A stretch of DNA of 26,249 bases from Phoronis ovalis (lineage: Eukaryota > Phoronida > Phoronidae). Shown one piece after another: positions 10,527-20,660 of the stretch. The position numbers were made by a program, and so were the translations under genes. The notes beneath the pieces are model-generated. The model did no database searches and was not told the DNA's origin. It saw nothing but the letters and a program-made list of their open reading frames with translations. The stretch spans positions 1 to 26,249 of the forward strand of contig JAOXYB010051612.1 of the NCBI GenBank assembly GCA_028565635.1. The letters run 5' to 3'. Position 1 is the first letter of the stretch. Every line of letters starts with the position of its first letter.

Positions 10527-13500
10527 TTAAGTTGGGGTCAAGCAAAAAGAAACAGTTCTGGCTTCTGTGAGCTTTTTCTTCACTGGCAAGTAGACTGTGG
10601 ACGTCACGAAGTTACCATCAGATAATTCTTCTTTCAAGTTGAATGCCTGCATCACAAATGATGTCTCTTCAGTATAGTTGAATGGCATGGCACGTGTAAC
10701 TGGAGCATCACCATCTTCAGACTTCTTATGTTTTGAAAGGCGACCTGACTTATGTTTCAACATAATATGCATGCGTAGATTACGATAAATCTTTGAGTTA
10801 AAGTTACACCGAGGACAGTGATACATCTTTGGCTTGCTGAGATTGTGTTTCTCCAAATTTTTTTCAGTAATACCATTACCATTGGTTGTCTTTACTTTTG
10901 GGTTAAGTCGATGAACAATACGAATATGTGTCAAGCACAACACTCGGCTTCCAAACCTTTCTCCACAATGAGCGCAACGAAACTTTTTTGTTCCTTCAAC
11001 TCTTGGATGCATCTCTTTCAGACTATGATATTCAGCCATATGACGCATCAAAGAATGTTCATAAGAGAAAGATCTCAAGCACTCTTTGCAAGTGAATTTC
11101 TTAAGATGTTGGTGACTGGTAGTGTTGTGTTTACGTTGCTCATGAGAGTAAACATTCGACAACCATCTTGTCTTGTAATCACAATGTGAACAACTATACA
11201 ACTTCTGTTTCGCACTCTTCATGTAACGACGTTTTAACTGAAAACTAAGGTCTCGGAGCACGTTATTTTCATTCTCAAACATGGATTCTGTTTCCATGGC
11301 GTCTTTGTGTTCTTCCAACATGTGACTTGTGTATTCATTCTCGGCACGGAATATCATTCCACACAAGTCGCAAGCTCTGACGAATGACCCTGAACTACTT
11401 AACATTGCTTGTTCACTAGCAGTTGGCGAACTAGTTTCTGATCTTTCTGAAAACAGTCCATGGTCATTGCGAAGATGTAGCTCTAACCATTGGCGGCTTT
11501 TAAAACGACGATCACACAAGTGGCAAGCTTCACTAAGCTGGCTTAGATATTGTTGTAATGCTTGGCTCTCTTCATTACCTTGAGGGCTTGGTATATCTTG
11601 GCTTACGTTTTCCTGTTTTATCCGTTTTGCTTCACCACTATCATTACTCTCATTTGACTTCATAGACATGTTGCTGTTTGTGTTCATCAAAGATTGGTGA
11701 TTTGATAACATTGCGCTTACGTTATGTCTCGGGGATGCTGGATCATCCATGTAAATGCCGTGCTTGTTTAATTTATGTGTGCGAAGAAAATACTTATTGC
11801 ACAATTCTTTATTGCAGAGGTCACAGAAGACACGAGTCATGTTAGCTGGTTCTTTCCACCTCCATGTATGGCGCTCGCCTCCGGGTCCAAGAGGGCTATG
11901 AGTAGTCATCTTCGAAGATGTTGTGTTTGATGATATTCTCTTGTCTGCTGCTTCAGTACGAATTCCATGCATGTTGAAGAGATGTGTTCTCAAAAAATAC
12001 TTGCTGCAGAATTCCTTCTTGCAAATTTTACAGTAAGCCTCTGGATCAATACCCATTTTAGTTAACTCACTGTCAGATGGGCTATTTTCTAACATGACTA
12101 AAGCTTCTGCACTAGGTGTGTTCTCCTTGGATTCTTCATTCTTCGGATCAAGATCAGTAAAGGTGCCGATACCATGATACTTAAATTTATGAATCTTTAA
12201 GACATATTTACTGCTGACCTCTTTGTTACATATATCGCAGGCTAGACGGTCAATACCTCGGGATGTAAGCATCAGAGATGAATGCCCTAATCCATCATCA
12301 ACGGGAGATGGTGGAGATTCCTTTTTCAAGCTGAGATTCTCAGGTTCATCTGGATCTACTTTAGGTGTGTTCAAAATAGGTGGTCTCGGTGCTGAATTAC
12401 TAGATGGCAAACTATTTGGCTGCAAAGTTGGAGGTGTACTAGGGGCTGATCCTGGTAAACTACAATTTTTTCCAGAATCTTCATACATACCATGCTTGTT
12501 AGCTTTGTGTATCTTCAAAAAATATTTATTGCAGAACTCTTTGCGACAAATTTCACAATAGGCATCTGCATTGAGCACACCAATGCTTCGCAAAGCATTA
12601 CTTGGCAAGGAACTACTAGTGACAAGAGATGGCGGCACAGAGGATGATGACAAACTTGATGCGGCAGTTTGATTCGGTAAAAATGCAAACTGGGTGGGTA
12701 ACAGAGATTGAGCTGGCAATAGGGCCATAGGTGGGAGGAATGGATTCAAATACAAAAGGTTAGCCATTCCATTAATGCCATTTGGTGCTGTTACAGCTGC
12801 TGATGTTGGCGTTGTAGCGGAGGATCCAGCTGTACTAGCAACTGAAGGCTGATTGTCTGATGTCGTCAAACTACGTGAGCTTGTAATACTGTCAGATCTC
12901 TGACCATGAACGTCGGCCTTGTGTTTACGGAGGTAATATTTGTTACAAAAATGTTTCTGACAGATTTCACAAAAATCTTCTAAATCTGAGTTAATAGCTT
13001 TAGTTAGAGATTCATTCATTTTTTCCTTCAGAAGATGTTTTGAAATCGCATTGCTAATATCCAGTTGTTTCATAGAGAATTCTGGGAATGCCAATCCAGC
13101 GCTTCCTGTGGGGAAAGTTGGCGGGGAATCATACATTCCATGCTTGTTAGCTCGATGAGTTTTAAGAAAATACTTGTTGCAAAACTCACGATCACAAAGA
13201 TCACAATACGCGTCTTCATGAAAGATTCGGCTGCCATTCTTTACAACTCCTTCAAGACCGGCTGGGATTTTTTCATCTTCCATGTTAGTATCTTTGTCTA
13301 CACTGGACTCTTCTTTCTCTGATGAATTATGATTGTCGTTAGGAGGAGCATCTGACCCAGCTTCAACATCTTGACCCATATTTGCACCATGAGTAAGTTC
13401 GCTCGCTAACCGATGGTAAGCGGTGGGGAAATTTTCACCACTTTCTACCAGTTTATCTACGTCTGCATGCTTGCTCAATATGTGGCTCTTCATTTCAATT

Positions 13501-13721
13501 ACATTCGGTTGCAAAATGCCACAATATGGACATCCAACATCTGCTGGATCTGTTGTTTCCATGGCTATAGAAGATTTGTCTTCTGGTGACAACAGTTTTT
13601 CACTGTCATTGACTTCCATTTTTTCAACATGATTAGTTGCAGGTACACCATTCTCTTCACTTTCACCTTCTAAGCATGCCATACGAGATGGTTTAGATTG
13701 TTTACGCCGACTTCCTTTCAT
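10527..13721 (-). CDS. 13-finger C2H2 zinc-finger corepressor-type protein
   Basis: This 1064-residue nuclear protein is read from one uninterrupted exon. The ATG at 13721 is the first in frame after a TGA 12 nt upstream (13731-13733). Residues 4-11 read SRRKQSKP, the NuRD (RBBP4)-binding motif known from SALL, FOG and BCL11 N-termini. C2H2 fingers lie near residues 64-85, 173-194, 251-272, 389-410, 495-516, 564-585, 633-654, 733-754, 784-805, 843-865, 878-899, 916-937 and 969-990, all C-X2-C-X12-H-X4-H or close to it. Fingers 2-7 are near-copies around F-C-N-K-Y-F-L...H...H-G and are separated by long Ser/Pro/Thr-rich linkers, not TGEKP linkers. Residues 460-467, PENLSLKK, resemble a CtBP-binding PxDLS site. 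IKQE (701-704) and LKEE (1029-1032) fit the sumoylation consensus, and a basic stretch follows finger 13. It is probably a DNA-bound repressor adaptor. I cannot assign an orthologue name with confidence. Confidence 0.95.
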   Translation of the reverse strand: MKGSRRKQSKPSRMACLEGESEENGVPATNHVEKMEVNDSEKLLSPEDKSSIAMETTDPADVGCPYCGILQPNVIEMKSHILSKHADVDKLVESGENFPTAYHRLASELTHGANMGQDVEAGSDAPPNDNHNSSEKEESSVDKDTNMEDEKIPAGLEGVVKNGSRIFHEDAYCDLCDREFCNKYFLKTHRANKHGMYDSPPTFPTGSAGLAFPEFSMKQLDISNAISKHLLKEKMNESLTKAINSDLEDFCEICQKHFCNKYYLRKHKADVHGQRSDSITSSRSLTTSDNQPSVASTAGSSATTPTSAAVTAPNGINGMANLLYLNPFLPPMALLPAQSLLPTQFAFLPNQTAASSLSSSSVPPSLVTSSSLPSNALRSIGVLNADAYCEICRKEFCNKYFLKIHKANKHGMYEDSGKNCSLPGSAPSTPPTLQPNSLPSSNSAPRPPILNTPKVDPDEPENLSLKKESPPSPVDDGLGHSSLMLTSRGIDRLACDICNKEVSSKYVLKIHKFKYHGIGTFTDLDPKNEESKENTPSAEALVMLENSPSDSELTKMGIDPEAYCKICKKEFCSKYFLRTHLFNMHGIRTEAADKRISSNTTSSKMTTHSPLGPGGERHTWRWKEPANMTRVFCDLCNKELCNKYFLRTHKLNKHGIYMDDPASPRHNVSAMLSNHQSLMNTNSNMSMKSNESNDSGEAKRIKQENVSQDIPSPQGNEESQALQQYLSQLSEACHLCDRRFKSRQWLELHLRNDHGLFSERSETSSPTASEQAMLSSSGSFVRACDLCGMIFRAENEYTSHMLEEHKDAMETESMFENENNVLRDLSFQLKRRYMKSAKQKLYSCSHCDYKTRWLSNVYSHEQRKHNTTSHQHLKKFTCKECLRSFSYEHSLMRHMAEYHSLKEMHPRVEGTKKFRCAHCGERFGSRVLCLTHIRIVHRLNPKVKTTNGNGITEKNLEKHNLSKPKMYHCPRCNFNSKIYRNLRMHIMLKHKSGRLSKHKKSEDGDAPVTRAMPFNYTEETSFVMQAFNLKEELSDGNFVTSTVYLPVKKKLTEARTVSFCLTPT

Positions 13722-13856
13722 CTTAAAAGTTCAGTCAAATTTGCTGTCAAACCCTGAGTTTATATACTGAGTAGAGATTCTTCTGCTGTCTGATTTATTA
13801 CTTGGAGAATCTATTTGAAGATATTCATTTCTGTCTTGACCAAAACGGGCCCAATG
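13722..13856 (-). other. 5' leader part of the zinc-finger exon
   Basis: On the minus strand a good acceptor (TTTGTTTCATTTCAG, AG at 13858-13857) precedes 135 nt of leader before the ATG. The leader is exactly in phase with the main ORF and is open for 41 codons before the TGA at 13731-13733. The translation (starting HWARFGQDRNEYLQIDSPSN) is hydrophilic and Ser/Asp-rich, so it could be the tail of an upstream ORF. Only transcript evidence would settle whether it is translated. Confidence 0.55.
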
Positions 13857-13870
13857 CTGAAATGAAACAA
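13857..13870 (-). other. 3' splice site before the zinc-finger coding exon
   Basis: The minus strand reads TTGTTTCATTTCAG immediately before CATTGGGCCCG. The composition changes sharply here, from A+T-rich noncoding DNA to mixed exon-like sequence, which supports a real intron boundary. Confidence 0.55.
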
Positions 13871-16800
13871 ATATGCAAACCATGTAAATTCATCAATTAT
13901 ATTCATAATCATGAAAAATGGCATGCTAGCAAAAGATTTTAAATTGCATAAGTCTTGAACAGTCTAACTTAAGAAGTGATTGATCTAAATTCAAGATGCA
14001 AATTACATTTTCCATAAACTTAAGGAGAGAAAAGTAATCTTTTCTTAATTTGATAATTTGATTTATGTTTAGTTAGTCATAAGCAAAATTCTTAAAAACC
14101 AGGTCTCTGTACTAAAGCGTAGAAGTAATACATCATAAGAGATACCTGGAACTTCCCAAAAATACATTTTTGAACTGCTAACCTTAGAACCTAGAAAAAT
14201 ACTGATCTTATTTTATTCAGAAAGAGAGATGGAATAATGAGTCTCAACACAAAGATTTGTCTTTATAGCTAAAGCCTTAAAGATTTCGATACGTAATTGA
14301 AATCATGAAATTTTCATATGGATGCAATATCATAAGCCCACCAATAAAATATGACAGACTATATTTGTACTGTAATAAAAATGGTAAATCAATTATCTTA
14401 AAATGAATTTCAGACATGAAATCCTTCTGGCACTTGAAAATTTTAATGATATAAAGATGGCCATTGTGAGAACCCTTTATTGAAATTTTAAGCTTTAATT
14501 ATATTAGTGCTGTGAATGTTAATAAATGAACCTCATTGTTCTTGCTTAAATAGATATGAAAACTATTTAATATTTATCAAAAATTGTTATTTGCTCAGTT
14601 GTGGATTTTACATATTATATAATTACATGGTTTAATAAATTTATTGACAGAAGGCCTTTAAAATTTCTGTGGCACATTAAGTATTTTCAATTCTGCTAAA
14701 CTGTAGCTTTCCACAGCTCAAAGTGAATGGTTTCAATTTTCAATACATGCAGTGTTTGCATTCCTAGCAAATTCAAAATTTAAGAATTCCTCTCTTTCTT
14801 TTCAATGCTTTAGGACAGGGAAGCGAAATGCATTGCAATCTGTGGTAATTACAGTTCAGATATAATTTAAAATTCCATTCCTTTTCACTTAACAAACCAT
14901 TTAATCTTGATAGCAAAAGTTGAATTAAAAATAAAAAGAAATTAGTAAAAGTTTTGTATATTTGAATTTTACATGACAAAAATGATTAAGGTTTCTGTCT
15001 TTGAAGTTAAAGGGCAAAGAATTAGTTGTTATTAAAGTAGAATTTTTATTCCCAAAATAACTAATAACCTCAGTCAGCAGATTAAAATGTAATTTTGAAA
15101 AAGGAAACGAATTATGAACAAATTGTATATGAAGACAAAGTAATTTCCATTTTCTATTGATGACTAAAAATCCATTAGTACATAAATTTGTCATCTTTTT
15201 ATAGTTTTAAAATGTAACTCGACAGCTTCCATTAAGTAATTTGAATATTTTTGAAATGTTTATCTTTTTAATTGGCTGTTTTTATCTTCAATTTTGAAGA
15301 GCTCTTAAGTTTAAAACCACACCCAAGTCGGTCAAAAATCTCAACTTGAAGAGTTTTACAAATTATACAAAAGCAATACAGCAGGAATATTGTGACGGTT
15401 GCTATATAAATTTTATGAAGCTATATCCAATTATCATATTACCAGAAATTATATTTATTATGGCAATGGAAACATTAAGTCATTTTTTTTCATCTTCAAA
15501 TGTAGATCCAGGATTCTTGTTTTTGGCTATACTATTAATATAGCTCAGATTTTATTGTAATTTAACCAGCAAACTTTGCTAGAAAAGCATTCTGGTTTAT
15601 GGATTGTACCAGAAATCACACACTGTACTATAGACTAAATGATAAATTACAGACAATTATTATTCAACAACTTGAAAACACATTTTTTATTTATCAAGAA
15701 AAATGTAACAAAGAATATAATTAATGTTGTCATTTCAAGCCTGCATTCTAATTTTTCTGTCTTTCAGTGAAAAATATTCAAAAATCGACTAACATTTCTT
15801 AGTATTTAATTTTCCACTGACATGTAAAATTAACATTTTTTCCGAAGAACTGGTTTATATACTGACACAAGCTGATCCTACTAAAGCTGACAAACTTCAT
15901 CAAAAAACAAAATATGTCCATTAAAGCTTGACAATGCATTTCCATAGGATATATCTTAGGTGAAACTAACATGTATATTCATATTTTCTAGATGGTTTAT
16001 GAGTCCGATATTGTAAAACACCTGTACACTCGTATGTATACAGAGATTCCTACATGGAAAAGCAAATTAATATTTTTTTAAATTGCTATAAGTAAACCAA
16101 TATGTGCAACACCACCTTTCAGAAAATTTAGCAAAATGATTCATATTCAGACATGCATATAAAGATATATCTTAGACTGACAGATGAATAAACAGGTGAA
16201 CTCATCTTCAGATGGAACAAGTCAGATAGACTGTATAAAACCCACAAAATTTGACTATCAGCAATATTTTTGGCAGGAAACATAGAAAAATGAGAATTCC
16301 AAAAAAAACATACGCAGCTGCCAACCCAATCAAGTTTATTACTCACCTAGAAAATCTTTGTTCTCAAATAACCTCTAAACTAAAAGGTGTAAACAGGAAC
16401 TTGTAAACATAAAGGTAAATAATCCCTAAAAGATTCTTATTTACTAAATCTTCTCACATAGAAATGAACACCAAAATATACAGTTTTGGTGTCAATTTGA
16501 TCCCTTCCTGTATAAAGAGAACCTTGATACTTCGTTAGGAAAAATCTAATTCTGAGTGCGGATATATAATATTACAGAAGACAATAAAATATATTTTGAA
16601 GAGAGTAAGAAGATAATGAGTTTCAAGAAAATTAATTTATTGAACATGCAGAGATAAATGAAATATCGTTCTTGCTAATTGTCACAGTTGTCCAATAATT
16701 TCAACTAACAGTCAGTTCTAAACATTATGCAATCTTCTGCCCAAAATTAACACACAATATATCAATAACATGAACAAAGGATTATAAAATATCCTAGTGT

Positions 16801-17240
16801 TATCATACCTTATATACCTTCAAATATACCTTAAAGTGGGCCCTGATCGGAGTATTATTTATCACAAGATCATCCTACACAGTTTCAATCCATGATTAAC
16901 CCAGTATTATAATTAAACATGCAATCACATGAATTTTACATCGAATTAAAACAAATAAGGAACTTGTTTCTTCAAATTACTTCAGCAGTTTACGTAACTG
17001 TCATGAAATATTAACACTCTTATTAATCCATTTTCAAATTCCTTATGGAGACAAAAAGTACTGTAATTATCGGGTGAACTCCCTGACATATTACTTTTCA
17101 ATGCTTTAACACCTCATAATTATTTTACAAAAGAGTAGAAAGCATGAACATGTTGCTTTGAGCAGTAATATATTATTTCTCTCTCAGATTTCACAATCTT
17201 ATCGAGATTGACATGTCTATTTTTTTAAACTAAACTTCAT

Positions 17241-17354
17241 AGGCTAACATAAAAATATGAATTAAGTTGTATAACTAATGTGGGCATGAACTGTTTTATA
17301 AGGCTAACATAAAAATATGAATTAAGTTGTATAACTAATGTGGGCATGAACTGT
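17241..17354. repeat. Perfect 54-bp direct repeat
   Basis: Bases 17241-17294 and 17301-17354 are identical over 54 bp (AGGCTAACATAAAAATATGA... to ...GGCATGAACTGT) and are separated by TTTATA, giving a 60-bp period. The absence of any mismatch implies a recent duplication or an assembly artefact. Confidence 0.97.
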
Positions 17355-17618
17355 AAGGCACTGCAATTCTTCAGGACCTGTTTAACTGCATTAAAATTTA
17401 AGTCTTATTTCATTGAAAAGATGTCCTTTGTGTAGCATTGAAGCATGTGAATGTATGTGTTAAGAAATAAAAGCACTTTAATGGCTAAACTTACCAAATC
17501 TTATATAACTTTGTGTCATAATGGGTGTAATGATTTAATTCAAGTTCTAATTTGTAGATAAATAGATGTTTAATAAGCTACTAGTAGTTTTTGAACAAAG
17601 ATAGAGAGTCATCTTTTT

Positions 17619-17638
17619 ATTCTTTCTTTCTTTCTTTC
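17619..17638. repeat. (TTTC)n microsatellite
   Basis: About five units of TTTC form a short simple repeat. Confidence 0.9.
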
Positions 17639-17894
17639 TGAATAACATGACTGAGAAAAACTATTTTTAAATGGAATTTTAAGAATTCCAAATGATTTGG
17701 TTGAGGGGACAAAGAAAATGTTTTCTTTTCAGCACAAAAATAATATCTAACAAGTTTCTTACAGCATTTTAAAAAGTCTTTTGAAATGACAACTATAAAT
17801 GTCATTGATTAAAAAGATAACAAAATGTATGGGAAATAGATACACACAATTTAAATCTTTTGCTTATTTCTAGATACAGCCTCTTTTATTAAGG

Positions 17895-18306
17895 ACTTTT
17901 CAAGATAGTAAAGTTCAAAATAGTATTGATGGAAAAGAGTTAAACCTACATTTTTTATCTCTCCTTTATCCTTATGCTTGTATCTTCCTTTTATTGAGCT
18001 CTAATAGGATTTGACACTATTTTCTTGAATGAAAGATTCTAAAACCAGGACTTTGAAGCTAACTAACAATGGACTGTTCCTTACAAACTGTGTAACTGGA
18101 GGAAGCATGACTTGGAAGATTATATTTGTCTTTTAAATAAAATTCAAAATATTATTAATGGAAAAACTCTACATATAAACTTTTATCATTCTGCTTTCTT
18201 CTTCCCTTTATCAAGCTCTAAGAATATTTGAAACTGTTGTTTCTAAATAAAACATTCTAAAATCCAGATTTTAAAATCAATTTAAGTTAAAACTGACCAT
18301 TCCTAG
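17895..18306. repeat. Old tandem duplication, unit about 190 bp
   Basis: Copy 1 (about 17895-18084) and copy 2 (about 18129-18306) share ordered blocks: TTCAAAATA(G/T)TATT(G/A)ATGGAAAA, CTTCC(C)TTTAT(T/C)(G/A)AGCTCTAA, (G/A)A(A/C)ATTCTAAAA(A/T)CCAG and ACTG(T/A)(T/C)C(A)TTCC. Divergence and indels are substantial, so the event is ancient. Confidence 0.7.
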
Positions 18307-20398
18307 CTAGCTGTACAAAAGGATGTATGCATGTCTTTGAAGACGAAAATGAAATTAAAAAGTAATGAGTTTTGCAGCCCTGTCCATAATTTAAAAGTAA
18401 TCTTTGTTCTTACGTAATTATACATAATTAAGATAGTCATTTAATGAAACATACATATTTGCCTAGATATACATATATTGACAAATTCAGGAATACACAT
18501 TTTATTTAAAACATGCATATTTACATCCTGTTTGTTTTGAAGATGCAGCAATTTATCTGTCTAGATTGCTGGGTTATTCAAATAAAATGTGTATTACAAA
18601 TGTCTATAAAGTAAGTTGTGTGCATTCTCCATAAATTTCAATAAAACATTTATTACAAAATAACAAGAACAAATTTGGCATAATTGCATTAGAAAATTGC
18701 AAAATGCTAGAACAAATCCATGCGGCAGCAATGGAAATGCAAAATAATTCTTAGGAGAGATGTTAAAATAATTTAAAATTGACAGTTTGAGAAACATGAA
18801 ATCAATTTAAAATTCATTTTATTGACATTTTATACCATTATCTCATGTCACATACTGTTGAAATGTGGATCAAAGATGCTGGTGATAGACTGATTATAAG
18901 TATAAGCATTAAGCTCCAATTAAAAAGATAGAAGATTCTCTATTTAAATTTACTGGTATATTTTTAATGTCTGCAACTAGTAGAGGTTAAATTAACACAA
19001 GAAATGCAAAAATCAATTTTCAAATAAAAGTTCAAATCCCATATGCATGCTGCTATCTTTACATCAAACTTGAATTATAATATTAAACTTGATATTTGAT
19101 TTTAATATTAAAATGCAAATTTTAATTAATGTTCTTTGTTCTACTTGAATAATAAGCTGTTTGTTAATACTTTGGTGCAGCTGTCTGCAAAAATGATTTG
19201 CAAATGTTAATTTATTCATTCTCAAAATAGTAATGCAAAACAAAGGTTATTTTTAAAAAAATGTGTTGGATGAAAATAATCATGTTTATTCACAAAATAT
19301 TCAATTATTTATAAAGAGTAATGAAATCTCTTTAAAAAATAACGATTATGTGGTATTTGTTTTAGATGGGACAAAAGAAATTAATCAAATTGAAACATGC
19401 AGTGCTTTCAAAATCAATGAACTTCAGAAATCAAACAGAAAATCCATAGGATAAAATGATCACATACACTGCCTAAAAAAGCATTTCAAGTATTGATCAA
19501 TCTATTTTACAAATTACCTATTGAGCTTTTAAAAGTGAACACAAACAAGGCAAATTCCATCTGATCATTTCAAATTGGAATTATGCCAAGTTGAGCAATT
19601 AGACTGGAATGTATTATTAGAATTTTTAATTTAAATTTAATTTAACTGGAAAAAATCAATACCAGTGTGTCACATGCTTATGAGTTTAATAACAAATTAT
19701 ATTGATACTGAATAGCAGGCATTATTGTACTCTGTTTTATTTCGTGACAGTTTTAATTACAAAATTTTGATATTTTAAAATGCAATCAATCATGCTTTTG
19801 TTTGACTTTGCTGCTAGATTTGCCCCAGTCTATGGCTCCTTCAAACTGTTTGTAAAAATTCTTTATTTGGGAGATAACTAAACTGTAGCAAAATAAATTA
19901 TGTGATATTTTAATAGTACATAAGCCTGGATTTCGCATTGTTGGGACTTACCACACTTTTAGTATTTATTTTAAAAGAAAACACTGTTTGTCAGGAAGTA
20001 ATTAGGACTGAAATACTCTAGGGTGACTATTGGGGCATTCTTTATAAAGGTATTATCTATGATGCTATTCCACAGTTTTCTGGATATTCATATGCTAATA
20101 AAAGTTTATCTTTTATATCAGAAAAATATTTAATATTACCTTTTCCATGAGCACCTACTCATTACTAGAAAACAATTTACCTGTATGTAGCATAACACCT
20201 TTCATAAACATAGTTACTGTTCTACATATGGTCATATACTTTATTAGTTTATTTTGCAGTTTCTGTTGAAATTTGATATTTTGAAAGTTCTGAGTAAAAT
20301 ATTGGATGACAGACATAATAAAGTATCATAGGAATTGAATATAACTAAATTTGTATCTTAGGTTCCCATTAAAATAGGATCAATAACTTATACAATTT

Positions 20399-20660
20399 CA
20401 GTCTTAACTTGTAATCAGCATAAAAACTAAAAAGATCATTCTATTTGACTAAGGATGTTGAAAAGCAAAATACTCAACAAGCGACATGCTACATGTAACT
20501 TGAAAAAAATGCATTTGAAGCCATTCTTTGTTGTTGCCATATCCTAACTTGAATATAATTTAGTCTTAGCTTCTAATCAGTAAAAACCAAAGATGATTCT
20601 ATTTCTGGAAAATGTGGGAAATAAATCATTGTTTAAAATGAAACTTGAAAAAAAATTATG
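20399..20660. repeat. Imperfect tandem duplication, unit about 150-160 bp
   Basis: AGTCTTA(A/G)CTT(G/C)TAATCAG followed by AAAAAC and GAT(C/G)ATTCTATTT occurs at 20400-20446 and again at 20562-20605. Both copies end with ACTTGAAAAAAA (20499 and 20643). Confidence 0.7.

Noticed and set aside
10818-13632. Plus-strand open frames inside the zinc-finger gene (10818-11189, 11329-11583, 12223-12561, 13065-13322, 13423-13632)
   Set aside because: They are antisense shadows of the real minus-strand coding sequence.
19263-19454. 63-codon plus-strand frame
   Set aside because: Composition is that expected from A+T-rich DNA (Asn, Lys, Ile, Phe), with no family resemblance.
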